Assembly (NCBI GenBank): GCA_017590115.1
Contig: JAGGNK010011336.1
Coordinates: forward strand, 1,178,001 to 1,242,000
Direction of reading: 5' to 3'
Length of the DNA stretch: 64,000 nucleotides
DNA from: Montifringilla adamsi
Taxonomy: Eukaryota > Chordata > Aves > Passeriformes > Passeridae
In this document: in pieces, positions 26,001 to 37,218 of the stretch
How positions within the stretch are numbered: position 1 is the first letter of the stretch
How the letters are laid out: each line of letters starts with the position of its first letter
The notes under the pieces: model-generated
What the model saw: the letters and a program-made list of their open reading frames with translations, nothing else
What the model was told of the DNA's origin: nothing
Databases searched by the model: none
Translations under genes and position numbers: made by a program

Positions 26001-26074
26001 GGAAAAAGAACATGACCTAGAAAGGCGCTACGAGCTGCTGAACCGGGAGCTAAGAGCAATGCTGGCCATTGAAG
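26001..26074 (+). CDS. EHBP1: EHBP1 coding exon (bMERB domain)
   Basis: Acceptor TTGCCTAG ends at 26000 and donor GTAAGG starts at 26075. The 74-base exon completes a Leu codon, then reads EKEHDLERRYELLNRELRAM and LAIE, and leaves one G to start the Asp codon of the next exon. It is helical and highly charged, matching the continuous bMERB helix of EHBP1 without gaps. Phases agree on both sides (one base in, one base out). The flanking open frame is intron read-through, not coding. Confidence 0.93.
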
Positions 26075-27493
26075 GTAAGGCAGTGCTGGGGGCCGAGGGG
26101 GAAAGCTCTCACTGCTGGACAGGTTTGGCACCTGGGAGTGCCAAACGTGGAGGCTTCTCTGAAGCCCATTGGTAATGCTGATATTTGCATCACTTCAAGT
26201 GATAGCGCACAGCAAGTGTGCTGAGGCTGCAATTCCAGTGTTAAGTTTTCTTCGGGATTAAAAAAAATAAATTAAAAAAATACCGAGATATGGGACAAAG
26301 AAGTATGGTCTTGTTGCAATAAACTTTGAAAACAAAGTGATGAGGAGGTAGAGCATGTGTCTGGGGTTTACAGTTTTTTGTTGCAGTAGTGCTCTCTTGG
26401 TTTTCCTGTGGCATCGTGCTGCTTTTGGTGCCACAGAAAAAGGAAGGGGTGACCCACAGAAAAGGGCCTCTTCCTTTTAATGTTTCAGACCTGTTCTACA
26501 ACAATAACTCACTGAGGGGAAAAAAGTCTCGTTGGTTTTGGTGGTAAAACACTAAGTTTGTCAAGTAAATATTTCATCACGAGCACCAGCAGGATTAGAG
26601 TGATCCTTTGCACAGAGTTTCTCCCTTCCCTGCGACTCTCCCCAGTTTAGTCACCTCACCTGAATGGAGGTAACACTCAGAGGAAGATTGACACGGGATA
26701 AATGAAACAATTGCACCCTTTCCATAGGGCTTTCCAGTGAATTATACAATAATCCTTGGGATGATTCATAATAAAAAATAAACATCCAGATAGCTTAAAC
26801 CATTGCTTGCATTATTTTCTTATTTAAATATCTTAAGTGTTTTCTAATGCTGCACCACTTATACCTCTCAGTCACAAATGCTGCCTTACAGTTCAAAGAT
26901 GTTTGCTTTAAAGTTAATCCTTTGGGCTCTGTAAAATGGACCTTTTGTCTAATCAATGCAAATTGATTTTGCTATTCTGTATTGACCTCTCAACCCTTTG
27001 ACTGTCCATGGTAATTTCTTTCTTCACCTGATAAGGTACCTGATCCATAATAAATCAATTCTAATTAGTTTGGAGACTTCACTGGGAGCATAAGTTTGTT
27101 AGAAAAAAGCAGCAGGTTTCAGGTAGCTTTCTCCTATCTCTCCATCTGTAGTAATATTTTTTGCATAAGACTGTCTTCACTATATTCTTGGATAATCCTG
27201 GGTCATAAATATATACATTGCTTTCTGCAGAGACAAGCCAGATTAATTTGGAATTGTACTGATAAAATATTAAAAATGTAAAATAGTGTAAAACTAGAGA
27301 GGAGCTAAGAGATCCTGGATTTAAACCTAAACTTTCGATGTTTAATTGCCTCATATATGTATACTGCCTTGGAATGTCCTAGCAGCAGCCTTTGAATGTC
27401 TAGCAGCTTCTGCCAGACAGATTGTCTGGGAAAAAAAATGGGTTTTTTAATTTCTTTTTGTAAATTCAGAGAGGTAAAACTCCAGAAAATCAT

Positions 27494-27547
27494 CTTTTAT
27501 TCTCTCTCTCACGTTTTCTTCTCTTTTTTTTCTCTCTTTTTTTTTAA
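27494..27547. repeat. Pyrimidine-rich (CT/T) tract
   Basis: TCTCTCTC and T-runs without purines over most of the length. Low complexity in the EHBP1 intron. Confidence 0.8.
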
Positions 27548-28058
27548 TATGCTGCTGGTGATACGGTAAACAGAGGTTTAGGAAGCGAACATAAGTGCTG
27601 GAGAATTTTGGTTATTTTGGGGGATTTTTTTTATTTATGCAACAAAGTCCTCATTTAGCATTTTAGCTCTCAGTAAGATTATTGGTCTTCTAGAACTTTT
27701 AACAGTTACCTGCTTTTGCACAGAAAACGTATTAAAGGAGAAACTGTTCCAGGAAAACACCTGTGAAAACTCAAAATACGCATTTGTGACATCTCGCCTC
27801 TCGATGGGTGGATCGGTGTTTTCTGTATTCAGAAGATGCAAAGATGCAGTTTTCGGGAAGCCCTGCTAAAATCACACCATTTCCAGTGTGATTTCTCTGG
27901 AGAAGCAGGGGCTGCCCAGACAGCCCAGCACTGTCTCTCCGAGGCCTTTTAGCCGATTGCTAATGAGTGCGTGGGCTCCCTGAAAGAGTTGAAAAGACAG
28001 ATCTCACTTTTACCAGCACCACTTCCAAAACCGAAGTATGTGGGCAGGAAATAAATTA

Positions 28059-28100
28059 CACATATGTGTATACACACACACACACACACATATGTATATG
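28059..28100. repeat. (CA)n microsatellite with symmetric flanks
   Basis: A CA run from about 28072 flanked on the left by CATATGTGTATA and on the right by CATATGTATATG, so both ends carry a CATATG palindrome. Confidence 0.85.
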
Positions 28101-30098
28101 TAACAGGATGGGAGAGGTTTGTTTGTCCAAAAGAAAGGCAGAGCACACCAACCCAAACTGGAACTTAAAAAAGAAAAAGTCTTTGAAAAGTGGTAATTAC
28201 TGTTTTGGTAAATTGCTCTAACTCTTCCACGCGTGACTATGCTGTTTAAAAATCTGTCAACCAATTTACTTAGCTGGTTGATGACAGGGAAAAAAAGGAG
28301 AGAAAAGAGCTTTTCGGAAGGTGGGAGCCTGCTGATGGCAGATAAAGGCGGTTCTGCCGTGCCTGCTTGGGCAGCGTGCGGGCAGCGCTGCGGCCGGAGG
28401 TGCTGCCCGCTAGGATGCTCAGTGATGTGGAGACGGTGGCTCCTTCCCGGCCGCTCATCTGCAGGCACCGGGAGCTGAATGGCCTCTTGGAGGGTTACGG
28501 CACTTCACGAGGAGCACATGAATGACCCAGGGTGGTAAAAAAAAAAAGGCGTACTCCCCCCCTCCCCCACGGAGCCGTAGAGATAAGAAAGGGAGAGTTT
28601 ACGCGCTGCCTGCTTCCAGCTAGAAAGTGTTCCTCTTGGACTGTTCCGACCGAGAAAGGCCGGAAGCCCCTCACTAAGAGGCCAAAGAAACCGCAGGTAA
28701 ACGGGGTCCGTTTTCACCTTGCACCTCCCCGCGGTCCTGGCCGGCTGTTTGAGCCGGCTGCTCCTGTGCGCAAGGTGCTGCGGTTGAGAGCCTGGTGTTA
28801 CTGCAGCTGCAGCCGAGTGCCGGGATGCCTCACTTCCAGCTACCTTGCCTCTCACTCCTTTCTTTTATTTTTTTTCAGTCGAGTTTTAATGCCTCCTTAG
28901 AAAAGATAAGTTCATTTTTGCACACCTTGGGGTGGTGTGTTCATTTTCTGCCCAAGAAATGGATCTTCATTCGGATTTTGTACATCTTGATTTATTCTTG
29001 GCTTATAGTTTGAAGTGGGTGCTCTTCTAAAAGGATTTATGCATAGGTTCACTATTTTTGTAGTTATGGTTTATATGATAAGCTTTTTATATTTAAAATC
29101 AATATGTAATCCTGTGGAGGAGCTTATCCTCTAAAACCCCATTTGTAAATCTATTTTAGCTTTGTTACACCGCGCAGCCACAGTATTCCATAGATTGATT
29201 AGGTTCAGCAGCAGAATCCTATCAAATGGCCTGCTCTGATGATGATGCAAACTCTTTCAGGATTGCTAGTTGACTGGAACTAAAGATAAGACCTGACTGC
29301 AATCCCCCAATGTGCTCTTTACAAAACTAGTGTTAATTTTCATCAAAGTGCCAGGCTTATTTATTATAGTGGCAAGGTTGAAGGTTTTACTATGAGAACT
29401 TTTGACCATTTCTATTAAAGCATTTCTATGGGATCTGGACGTCTGTTTGCTCAAAGTAATTATTAGTTTAAGCAGTGGGGAAAAAGAAAAAGACAATATG
29501 AAGTCAATGAAGATGAATAATGGAAAACATTTCTACTTCAATGTGAATTTAGCAAACTCTGTCATTTTAAACTGCCCGTCGCAAGTGGTGGCACGGGGGT
29601 TTTAGCTTTCAACACTTTTAGCTCATATACAGCCTCAGAGCTTAATCCTATTTTTGTCCAGAGTGTAGCTTTTATAACAGTATTATTCTGAAATCTTCAA
29701 ATTAATCACAGCCCATGTTGTAGCTTCCCAGAGCTGCAGTCAGCCTGGGTAACTCTATGTGACAGGTGTTATAGGTAATCCTGGCTTAAAAGGCACAACA
29801 GGTAGGAATCAAACTTGAACACAGTTGCTTTTTTAAACATAGGGATGCTTCCCAAAACTGCTGCCCAGCAGTATTTTGTTGGATAAAACAAAATTGCAAG
29901 GTAGTCACCTATAAAATGTTATTTAAATACTTAGAGTCAGTTACCCTTTTAACCAATTGCTGCTTGACCATTTATTTATTTTGGGGGGAGGAAAGGCAGA
30001 CTCCTTTCCTAGAAATGGAAGTAAAATTGCAAGGGAATAGTTCTGCCAGCAGGTTTTCCCAAGGCATATTTCAAACATTTATAATAAGCAAATACAGA

Positions 30099-30117
30099 AA
30101 AAAAAAAAAAAAAAAAC
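30099..30117. repeat. Poly(A) run
   Basis: Long A-run followed by interrupted A and C. Simple sequence in the EHBP1 intron. Confidence 0.8.
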
Positions 30118-31900
30118 CAAAAAAACCCCAAACAAATACACAGTTCTGTTCTGTGAAATCATAATAGAACATTATTTACTTCACAGGGCTATAAGATGAA
30201 GCAACAAAACCTGTAGCACTTAGGAAGGGACTTCAACAGAGAAAAGTAGTGAGGGACTGAGCAAAACATTTACTGAAATATTCTGACTAGTTTGCTCTTT
30301 CAAAAGCTGAAGTTGCTGCTGCAACTGGAGAACAGGGGATGAACAAATAAACAAATAAAAAGCTTTAAAAATAAAAAGTGAAAACCATCAAAACTGGGGG
30401 GAAAAAAAAGTCCAGATAGAGACGATGGATTTAAAATCCCTTTTCATCCAGAGCTTCGTGTGCCCAGATGTGCCGGGGGACCCTGAGTCCCAGTACAATT
30501 CCCGGCTGAAGCCAGGGAAAAGTTACACTGGAAGTTGGGAAACACATCTGGGGGGAAGCAAAAACCCCTGAATCCCTCTGCCATGTCTCTCTCTCTCCTT
30601 TTCTGTCTGGCTTGCTGCCGTGGCCCTTTTCAGGGCCTTTCCAGTGTTGTCATGCTGAGATCTCATTGCCTGTGAGGGGCTTTATTTTTGGGGCAAATCG
30701 CTGCGGTTTGGGGAAGTGCTGACTCGCAGAGTGGCAGAGCAGTGTGTTTCAAATGGGTTGAAGTGAAGGAGCTTTGCCCAAAAGGAGCAGAAAGGGAAGC
30801 AGCAGTGCAAATCTGGAGGCTGCTCTAAGAAGTAGCACCTCAAAGCCTGCTACCCAAATTAAAGGAGCTTTGTGGCAGGAAAAAATGGCTTGGATTACCG
30901 GTAATTTTAGCTGCTAACTCCACTTCTAATCTGTGTACACCTGAAAAAATTCTTCCCTTAGCAACAGTGGAGGGGAAAGGACACGGTTTAAAAAAAAAAA
31001 AAAAAAGGAAATGAGAAAGGAAAAGAAGGAGAAAAATGAGAAAAATGAAAACTCTCGGGAAGTTTGGGCAGTGCCCTGCCAGGCCGGTGTCCCGGGAAGG
31101 GCTCTGGTGCCCCCGCACCGGCTCCGCCGCTGCCTGCAGGACGCGGCCGTGGAGCTCGCTGCTCGCAGAGCCTGACACGCGTGTGCCGTGGGTTCTCCCG
31201 CCTGCTGCTCGGCCTGGGGCTCGCTCGTGGGCCCGTGTGCCCAGGCAGACGGCGAGGAGGGCACGATAAAAGCGGTTACACATTCCTGCCTTTCTGCCGC
31301 TCTTCCAACCTTCATTGCATGATGATGCATCTAATTTTTAATTTGTAAATACAAGGCTGAATTCCCTCTAGCACCACTTGCTTTCATAAAGCTTCTGAGC
31401 AGTTTGCTGTCTTGAATAAATTTGGCTTTGGAGGGGGGTCAGGGGGATTTGAACCACCGCATTCTTGCGGGGTTTGTGAAGATTCACATGGTAACCGGTG
31501 GGGAGCATTGTTCGGCTTATCTGAATAAGCACCAGCCATGTGAGTTTTAACATGATCGCCCAGGGCAATGGAGAGCGCGGGTGGGTGGGGGAGAAAGCCA
31601 AAAGGACTGCACCCTCTCTCCCCTTCGGCTTCGGGAAGCGCGGCCGGGGAGGAGGAGGACTCCGCCGGGCCGGTGGCGATGGCTTCTCCCGGTGGTTTTT
31701 TTTTTTGGAGCTGGTGTCCTCTTTCCCTCCCGCTCCTCAATTGTCCTGCTATCTCCCTCATAATCTACTGCTCCTGCTTTTCATTGTTTACCTTCTTAAT
31801 GAGGGAGGCGGGGAAGGCTGGGGCTTGACTGACAGCGACAAGCCCTCGCGGTCTGGCTGGAGAGCCCGAGGCTGCGGGCGGCCCCGGGGGGCTGCGCCAG

Positions 31901-31925
31901 GCCGGGCCGGGCCGGGCCGGGCCGC
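31901..31925. repeat. (GCCGG)n tandem repeat
   Basis: About five copies of GCCGG in the GC-rich part of the EHBP1 intron. Confidence 0.85.
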
Positions 31926-32389
31926 GGCCAGTCATATCCCTTTGGGAATAGCCATGCTGCCCACCCGCCGCTGGCTGCCAGCGCCGGGGCTGGAGAGGCC
32001 CCGCGATATTCTGTAGCAAGTGTATTTTTACTTCAAAGTGGGAAATGCTAATTAAGCGATACCTGCCTTTAAAGTTACTGCGGAGCATATGGTGCGCTGT
32101 GTGAGATTCCTGCAGCCGCTGAGAGCGGGAGAGGAGTGCGCAGAGAGGAGCCGGGCTGCGGGAAGCGGGCATTCCTCCGGGAGGCAAACCCGGCAGTGCC
32201 ATGCCCGCCAGTGGACACAGGCATGGGGAAAAACAAAACAAATTTTACACTAAAAAGAAATTTTAGAAAGGCAAGAAACCCCCCACCCAAACGACCCCAA
32301 AATTGCTGCTCAGCTCCCCCAAGCCAAGGAGGGCGAAACGCCGCCGGGCTGCGCTTGTCCCCGCCGTGGCCTCGCTGGGGAGAGAGGCC

Positions 32390-32525
32390 GGGGCCGGGCC
32401 GGGCTGTGCCAGGCTGCGTTGGGCTCTACCGAGCTGGGGCAGGCTGCATTGGGCTGTACTGAGCCGGGCCGAGCTGTGCCGGGCTGCACTGGGCTGTACC
32501 GGGCCGTACCGGGCCGCAGCGGGCG
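32390..32525. repeat. Degenerate GC-rich minisatellite
   Basis: Repeated GGGCTGTACCG-like units of about 10 to 11 bases, also visible as longer blocks (GGGCTGTGCC, AGGCTGC, TTGGGCT). It lies within the last 210 bases of the intron, upstream of the acceptor for the exon at 32603. Confidence 0.75.
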
Positions 32526-32602
32526 CGGGTTCCGGCCGGGCTGGCTGTGCCCGCGCTGCCGCCGCCGCTCTCACCGCTGCTCTTGTTGTGCTTCTCCCGC
32601 AG

Positions 32603-32717
32603 ACTGGCAGAAGACCGAGGCGCAGAAGAGGCGAGAGCAGCTCTTGCTGGACGAACTCGTTATTCTCGTTAACAAACGGGACGCGCTGGTCAGGGACCTG
32701 GACGCCCAGGAGAAGCA
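32603..32717 (+). CDS. EHBP1: EHBP1 coding exon (bMERB domain)
   Basis: Acceptor TTCTCCCGCAG ends at 32602 and donor GTGAGT starts at 32718. The 115-base exon completes Asp and reads [20 protein letters not shown] then [17 protein letters not shown], ending with CA of a Gln codon. This is the C-terminal helical half of the bMERB domain. The [18 protein letters not shown] segment is near-invariant in vertebrate EHBP1. The exon sits in a CpG-rich stretch, and an unrelated long frame covering it and the flanking introns is a GC-rich artefact. Confidence 0.94.
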
Positions 32718-32886
32718 GTGAGTCGGGCAAAGGGGAAGGGGGTTCCCGCCGAGCCGCCACGGTCCCCACGGAAAGTTTGGTCCGAGTCCGCGGGCGCCGC
32801 GGCCGTGGGGGAGCTCGGCGCGGCCGCGGAGGCAAGCGGGGCCGGCGCGCATCCCGCGCAGCTCCTCACCGCGCCTCTTTCCGCAG

Positions 32887-32977
32887 GGCCGAGGAAGAGG
32901 ACGAGCATTTGGAGAGGACCCTCGAGCAAAACAAAGGCAAGATGGCCAAGAAGGAAGAGAAATGCGTTCTCCAGTGA
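32887..32977 (+). CDS. EHBP1: EHBP1 last coding exon with CVLQ prenylation box
   Basis: Acceptor TTTCCGCAG ends at 32886. The first G completes Gln, and the exon then reads AEEEDEHLERTLEQNKGKMA and KKEEKCVLQ, with stop TGA at 32975-32977. The final Cys-Val-Leu-Gln fits a CaaX box. Gln at the last position usually favours farnesylation, which would help anchor the adaptor to membranes. The intron before it is only 169 bases (32718-32886). The acidic-then-basic tail matches the known EHBP1 C-terminus. Confidence 0.95.
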
Positions 32978-33093
32978 GCGGCCTTCCCGCGGCGGCAGCA
33001 AAATCGCAGCGCGGCTTTCTTACGTTCTTAAAATGCCGACATGAGACTGGGAAAAACAAAAAAAAAAAAAAAAGAAAAATGTTTTGAAAAAAA

Positions 33094-33099
33094 ATTAAA
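33094..33099 (+). terminator. EHBP1: Alternative EHBP1 poly(A) signal ATTAAA
   Basis: ATTAAA about 115 bases after the stop codon, followed by a T-rich stretch. Weaker than the downstream AATAAA. Confidence 0.35.
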
Positions 33100-33343
33100 C
33101 TTTTTTCCATTTTCTTAGGCCATATCTAGGCTGCGCCGGGCCCCACTCCGTTGTTTTTTCGTTTTCCGTTCAAGCGAACTCGCGTTGTCCCATGATTTCC
33201 TTGTGGGCTCAGCTCTCCTGCCGAAAGCGTTGGAAATGGAATCGCCGAGACCCCTGGCGTGCGGGCGATGCCGGAGATGGGCGGAAGAAGGAGAAGAAAT
33301 AGTCTATCCTGGTTTCTGGAGCTGGAGGAGGGCTGAGTTTTGA

Positions 33344-33349
33344 AATAAA
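33344..33349 (+). terminator. EHBP1: EHBP1 poly(A) signal AATAAA
   Basis: Canonical AATAAA 367 bases after the EHBP1 stop, followed by TGTTTTTGTCGT, a plausible U/GU-rich downstream element. Confidence 0.6.
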
Positions 33350-33370
33350 AATGTTTTTGTCGTAATAGGA

Positions 33371-36300
33371 TTAGAGAGGGGGATATAGGAAAAAAAAAAT
33401 CATTGGGAATGGTTTCATCTAGTCCTGCCATATGTAATACTTAATAAGCTACCTACATTTTATAGTTAGGTCAGATCCACCCCAGTTATTATTAAAAATG
33501 TGCTGTATTTACCAGTGGTTTATTACATCAGTTTTACATTTCCCCGGGAGTAGAGCCGAGCTGCTCTGGTTTACTCGGGGGGCTTCTCCCCCAGAGCTGG
33601 CACAAAACCCTGGGAGCGGCTGCGAGCGGAGCGGGGCAGCCCGGGGCAGAGACCGGCCCGGCCCAGGACAGCGCGACACTTCCCACCCGCGTCCTCCCGC
33701 GGGCCGGACCGGACCGCGCCGCCCGCTCCGTGTTATTTATTTCGTCCGGCCGCGTTCCCCACCGCACCCCGCCCCGTCCTGTGCCCCCAAGCGTGTCCCG
33801 CGCTCGCATCGTCCCTTCGTGGAGCTCGTCTCGTTTATTTATTACAACGTCGAGTCATATATAAAATTTTCAATAAAACCCGAATCTTTCTTACCGTAAC
33901 TGCCGCTTTCCTCTTTACCTGGGAAACTCCCTTCACCCCTCCCGCCTTCAGGCGGCCGGGGAGGGGGCGCGGGGGGCGGGAAGGGACCGATCCCGGCGGG
34001 AGGGGCAGCGGGGCTCCGCGCCCCGAGCCGCCCCGGCCGCCGCCGCTTCGCCAACGCAACGAAACCCACCGGGCGGAAAAGTTTTTCGTTTGATTTTAAT
34101 AAAATGCAACTCGGGGAGGGGGAGGTAAAACTTTTCTCCGCGGGGCCGATGCCGCCCGGCAGCGGCGGGGGGGCTGCGCGGCGAAAGCCCGGCCGCGGGC
34201 GCGCAAGGAACGCGGCCGCGGGGAGCGGAGCGGGCGGAGGGAGCCCGAACCCTGCCCGGGACCGCAGCGGCGCCGGCGGCTCCAGGGACGACTGCGGCCC
34301 GCTCCGCGCTGCGCCCTGCCGCTCTCGCCAAAAGAAGTCCCCCGCGGAGGAGGGAAGCGCCCGGTTTTGTGCGAGCGGCCGCCGGTGCCGCGGGATGTAC
34401 CGGCCTGGGAAACGGGGGGCTGCCCCGGGGCCCGCAGGTGGATTTGGCCCCATGCGAAGTTTGGGAAGATGCGCGGAACACCCCGGCGCCGGTGGGGCTG
34501 GGGCAGCGGGCTCTGCAGTGCTCTTCTGCCCTCCCGTAAAAACACAGGAGCAGGGGACGGCAGGAAACACACTGCGAGGGTTCCGCGGCTGCGGAGCGCG
34601 GCGGAGGCTCGGGAAGGAAGAGGCGGCAAAGCCCGCGGCGCTGCCTGCCCGGCCGGAGCTGCTGAGCCCCGAAGAGTGGGGCTGTCCCTGGGGCTAGGGG
34701 GGCCGCGGGCGGGCATCCTCTCCTCCTAGGGAGGCTGGTGTTTGCCTAGCTTTTAAAGAGAAAAAAGTAACTCAGTCGCTGTGCTGAGGGCGAAATAAGT
34801 GCGTGTGTCCCCCGTCTTTCGCCCCCAGGCCAGCAAACCGGCCGCAGGAGGCCCCCGTCCCGCAGCCGGACCGATCTGCCCCTGCCCTTCGCCGGGGCCG
34901 GGGTCGCGCAGCCCGGCCCCTGCCCACCCGCAGCTCCCGCCCTGCCGCCGACCTTACCTGGGCGCAGCGGGGAGGGCGCCGGCTCCGTCCGGCGGAGGGA
35001 ACGGGGGATCGGAGTCGCCGGGACCGTCACCTCGGGGGGGTGGCGAGCCCCGCGCCCGCCCTGCCCGCAGCCCCCGGCCGAGCCTGCGGGGAGGCGTCCG
35101 CAATTGGGGATTGGGTAACAGCGGGAGCTGCGGGAGCTTGGGGGGGCATGGATACCCCCTGGTGTGTGGGGGGGAAAGCCTCGGGGGGGCTGCTGCCCGC
35201 CAGGACCGGGGCTGCCCCGGCGGGGCGAAGTGATGGGAAGGCGGCGGGGGCAGGGGTAAGTGCAGCCCGAGCCAGGAACTGCCCCGGCAGGACAGGGGCA
35301 AAACGGGGGAGAGGGTCTGGAAGGGGGGAGAACTGCCCCCGCAAACTCTTCCTCCTCCCTCCTCCTGCCTTTGCTTTTTTGTGAATGGGCCGCGGCGCCT
35401 TTGTTACGGGGAAAAGTGCCCGTGTCGCTGACTTTTGCGGGAGAGCGGAGGAGCTTGCTAACCTCCTTCGCTCTACTCATCGGCTCCCTCCCGCCCGGCT
35501 TAGACGGTTCTCTCCTCGCACAGGAAAAAGATTTGAAAAGAAAGGGGAAAAAACTCCAACAACAAAATAAAATGGGGGGCAAAGTCTTCCCCCCGGGAGA
35601 CCGCGCTCCGATCGGGGCCGGCGGGCAGCGCCTTTGAACATTAGCTCGCTTTCAGCTCCGCTGCAATTAGAGGGAGTTGATTTGGGGAGACCAACAAAAG
35701 CCGCGCACCGGAGCCTCTTTAGAGGTCCGGGGCCGCTCCGCCGCCTGCGCGGCCGCCGCGCCCCGACCCCGCCGCCTCGAGCGAAGAGTGGGCCCCGCGG
35801 AGCGGCGCGGAGGGCCCGGTGTCACCTCGCCCCTGTCCCCACGGCTCCCGTGCGGCCCCCGCCCGCTCGCCCCCGCGGCGCGTAGCAGCCCCTGAATTCG
35901 GGACACGCGAGGAAAGGTGCGGTCGCTGTAGTTTTATTGCGATTTTAAAGCACAAAGTTTGCGAGAGCCCGCGGGCATCGGGATGGGGGGGCCGCGACAC
36001 CGCCTCCCCTCCCCAGGAGCGCCCTCCGTGTCGGCGAAGGCGGCGGCCGAAACTTTTTCTGCGGTCTCCCGGGGCGGCAGGGACGCGGAGGACGGCGCGG
36101 AGCGGCGCGGGGGGCATCCCGAGGGAGGTGGCAGAGCTGCGCGGGCGCGGAGCGGCCCTCCCTCTTCCGCACTTCTCCAACAATTCCCACCACCCGCCCT
36201 CTCTGCGGAGGTTGCGCGGGGCCCTGCGCGCCCGCCCCCTGCGCCCCTCGCTCCGCCGGCCGGCTCTCCGCGGCGCCGGGGTCGGTGCGCGGGGGAGCGC

Positions 36301-36619
36301 GGAGCGGCGCGGGGCGGTGCGGAGGAGCCTTCGCCCCGCGCTGCCATTGCCCGGGCGGCTGTCAGTCAGGCGGGGAGCGGCCGGGGATTGGCGCCGGGCT
36401 GGTTACGCAGTTGCTTTGCGCGCACATACAAGGGTAGGGCCGGGGGTAGGTGATCAATCCTCATCAGGGCCGCGGCTCCATCGCCCCGACAGCGCGGGCC
36501 GCCGGCAAGGTAACGCGGGGTACCCCGACAAGTCGGGGGTGCGCGGATCGGCTTCGGGCAGCGCCCCCCCGGCCCCCCTCCCCAGCCCGCCTCTCACCTG
36601 CCTGCCCCCCTCGCTCCCT
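33371..36619 (+). other. EHBP1-OTX1 intergenic region and OTX1 upstream zone
   Basis: After a short AT-rich part (to about 33540) the sequence becomes strongly GC- and CpG-rich up to the assembly gap. An AT-rich islet at about 33830-33900 holds a TATATAAAA and an AATAAA in each orientation. Many long frames occur on both strands, but they overlap each other, are Pro/Arg/Gly-rich and show no domains, so none is called a gene. Confidence 0.6.
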
Positions 36620-37218
36620 NNNNNNNNNNNNNNNNNNNNNNNNNNNNNNNNNNNNNNNNNNNNNNNNNNNNNNNNNNNNNNNNNNNNNNNNNNNNNNNNN
36701 NNNNNNNNNNNNNNNNNNNNNNNNNNNNNNNNNNNNNNNNNNNNNNNNNNNNNNNNNNNNNNNNNNNNNNNNNNNNNNNNNNNNNNNNNNNNNNNNNNNN
36801 NNNNNNNNNNNNNNNNNNNNNNNNNNNNNNNNNNNNNNNNNNNNNNNNNNNNNNNNNNNNNNNNNNNNNNNNNNNNNNNNNNNNNNNNNNNNNNNNNNNN
36901 NNNNNNNNNNNNNNNNNNNNNNNNNNNNNNNNNNNNNNNNNNNNNNNNNNNNNNNNNNNNNNNNNNNNNNNNNNNNNNNNNNNNNNNNNNNNNNNNNNNN
37001 NNNNNNNNNNNNNNNNNNNNNNNNNNNNNNNNNNNNNNNNNNNNNNNNNNNNNNNNNNNNNNNNNNNNNNNNNNNNNNNNNNNNNNNNNNNNNNNNNNNN
37101 NNNNNNNNNNNNNNNNNNNNNNNNNNNNNNNNNNNNNNNNNNNNNNNNNNNNNNNNNNNNNNNNNNNNNNNNNNNNNNNNNNNNNNNNNNNNNNNNNNNN
37201 NNNNNNNNNNNNNNNNNN
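36620..37218. other. Assembly gap (599 N)
   Basis: Unsequenced bases inside the OTX1 CpG island. The first bases after the gap form AG followed by GTGAGG, a good 5' splice site, so the gap probably hides an OTX1 5' exon. Confidence 0.99.

Larger units (their letters stand above)
26075..32602 (+). other. EHBP1: EHBP1 intron (6.5 kb)
   Basis: Intron between the second and third coding exons in the window. It has a CT-rich tract (27494-27547), a CA repeat (28059-28100), a GC-rich patch at about 28320-28830, A-runs at 30099 and 30990, and turns into a CpG-island-like segment from about 31560 with GCCGG and GGCTGTACCG-type tandem repeats just before the acceptor. The protein sequence is continuous across it, so no exon is missing. 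Confidence 0.8.
31560..32990. promoter_or_regulatory. CpG-island-like segment over the EHBP1 3' exons
   Basis: Dense CpG and high GC from about 31560, covering the last two EHBP1 coding exons. An internal CpG island at a gene's 3' end next to a developmental gene often belongs to the neighbour's regulatory domain. No start site can be fixed from sequence. Confidence 0.5.
24783..33349 (+). other. EHBP1: EHBP1 gene, 3' terminal part
   Basis: Span of the EHBP1 3' end seen here: four coding exons joined through GT-AG introns with matching phases, then the 3'UTR. The spliced product gives the last 125 residues of the protein (the family is about 1,200 residues). The N-terminal C2-like domain, the NPF motifs that bind EHD proteins and the calponin-homology domain all lie upstream of the window. 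Known role: cytosolic and membrane-recruited adaptor linking Rab8/Rab10-type GTPases and EHD proteins to actin during endocytic recycling. OTX1 follows on the same strand. Confidence 0.93.
32978..33370 (+). other. EHBP1: EHBP1 3'UTR
   Basis: Non-coding sequence after the TGA, with a long A-run near 33057-33073. The end is set by the AATAAA at 33344 followed by a T/G-rich stretch. A weaker ATTAAA at 33094 could give a shorter form. Confidence 0.6.

Noticed and set aside
32263..32835. 190-codon - strand frame across EHBP1 exons
   Set aside because: Pro/Ala/Arg-rich antisense shadow of a GC-rich repeat and of the real EHBP1 exons.
34096..35582. Long overlapping frames on both strands in the OTX1 CpG island (up to 278 codons)
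   Set aside because: Low-complexity Pro/Gly/Arg/Ala translations from CpG-rich DNA where stop codons are rare. No conserved motifs.
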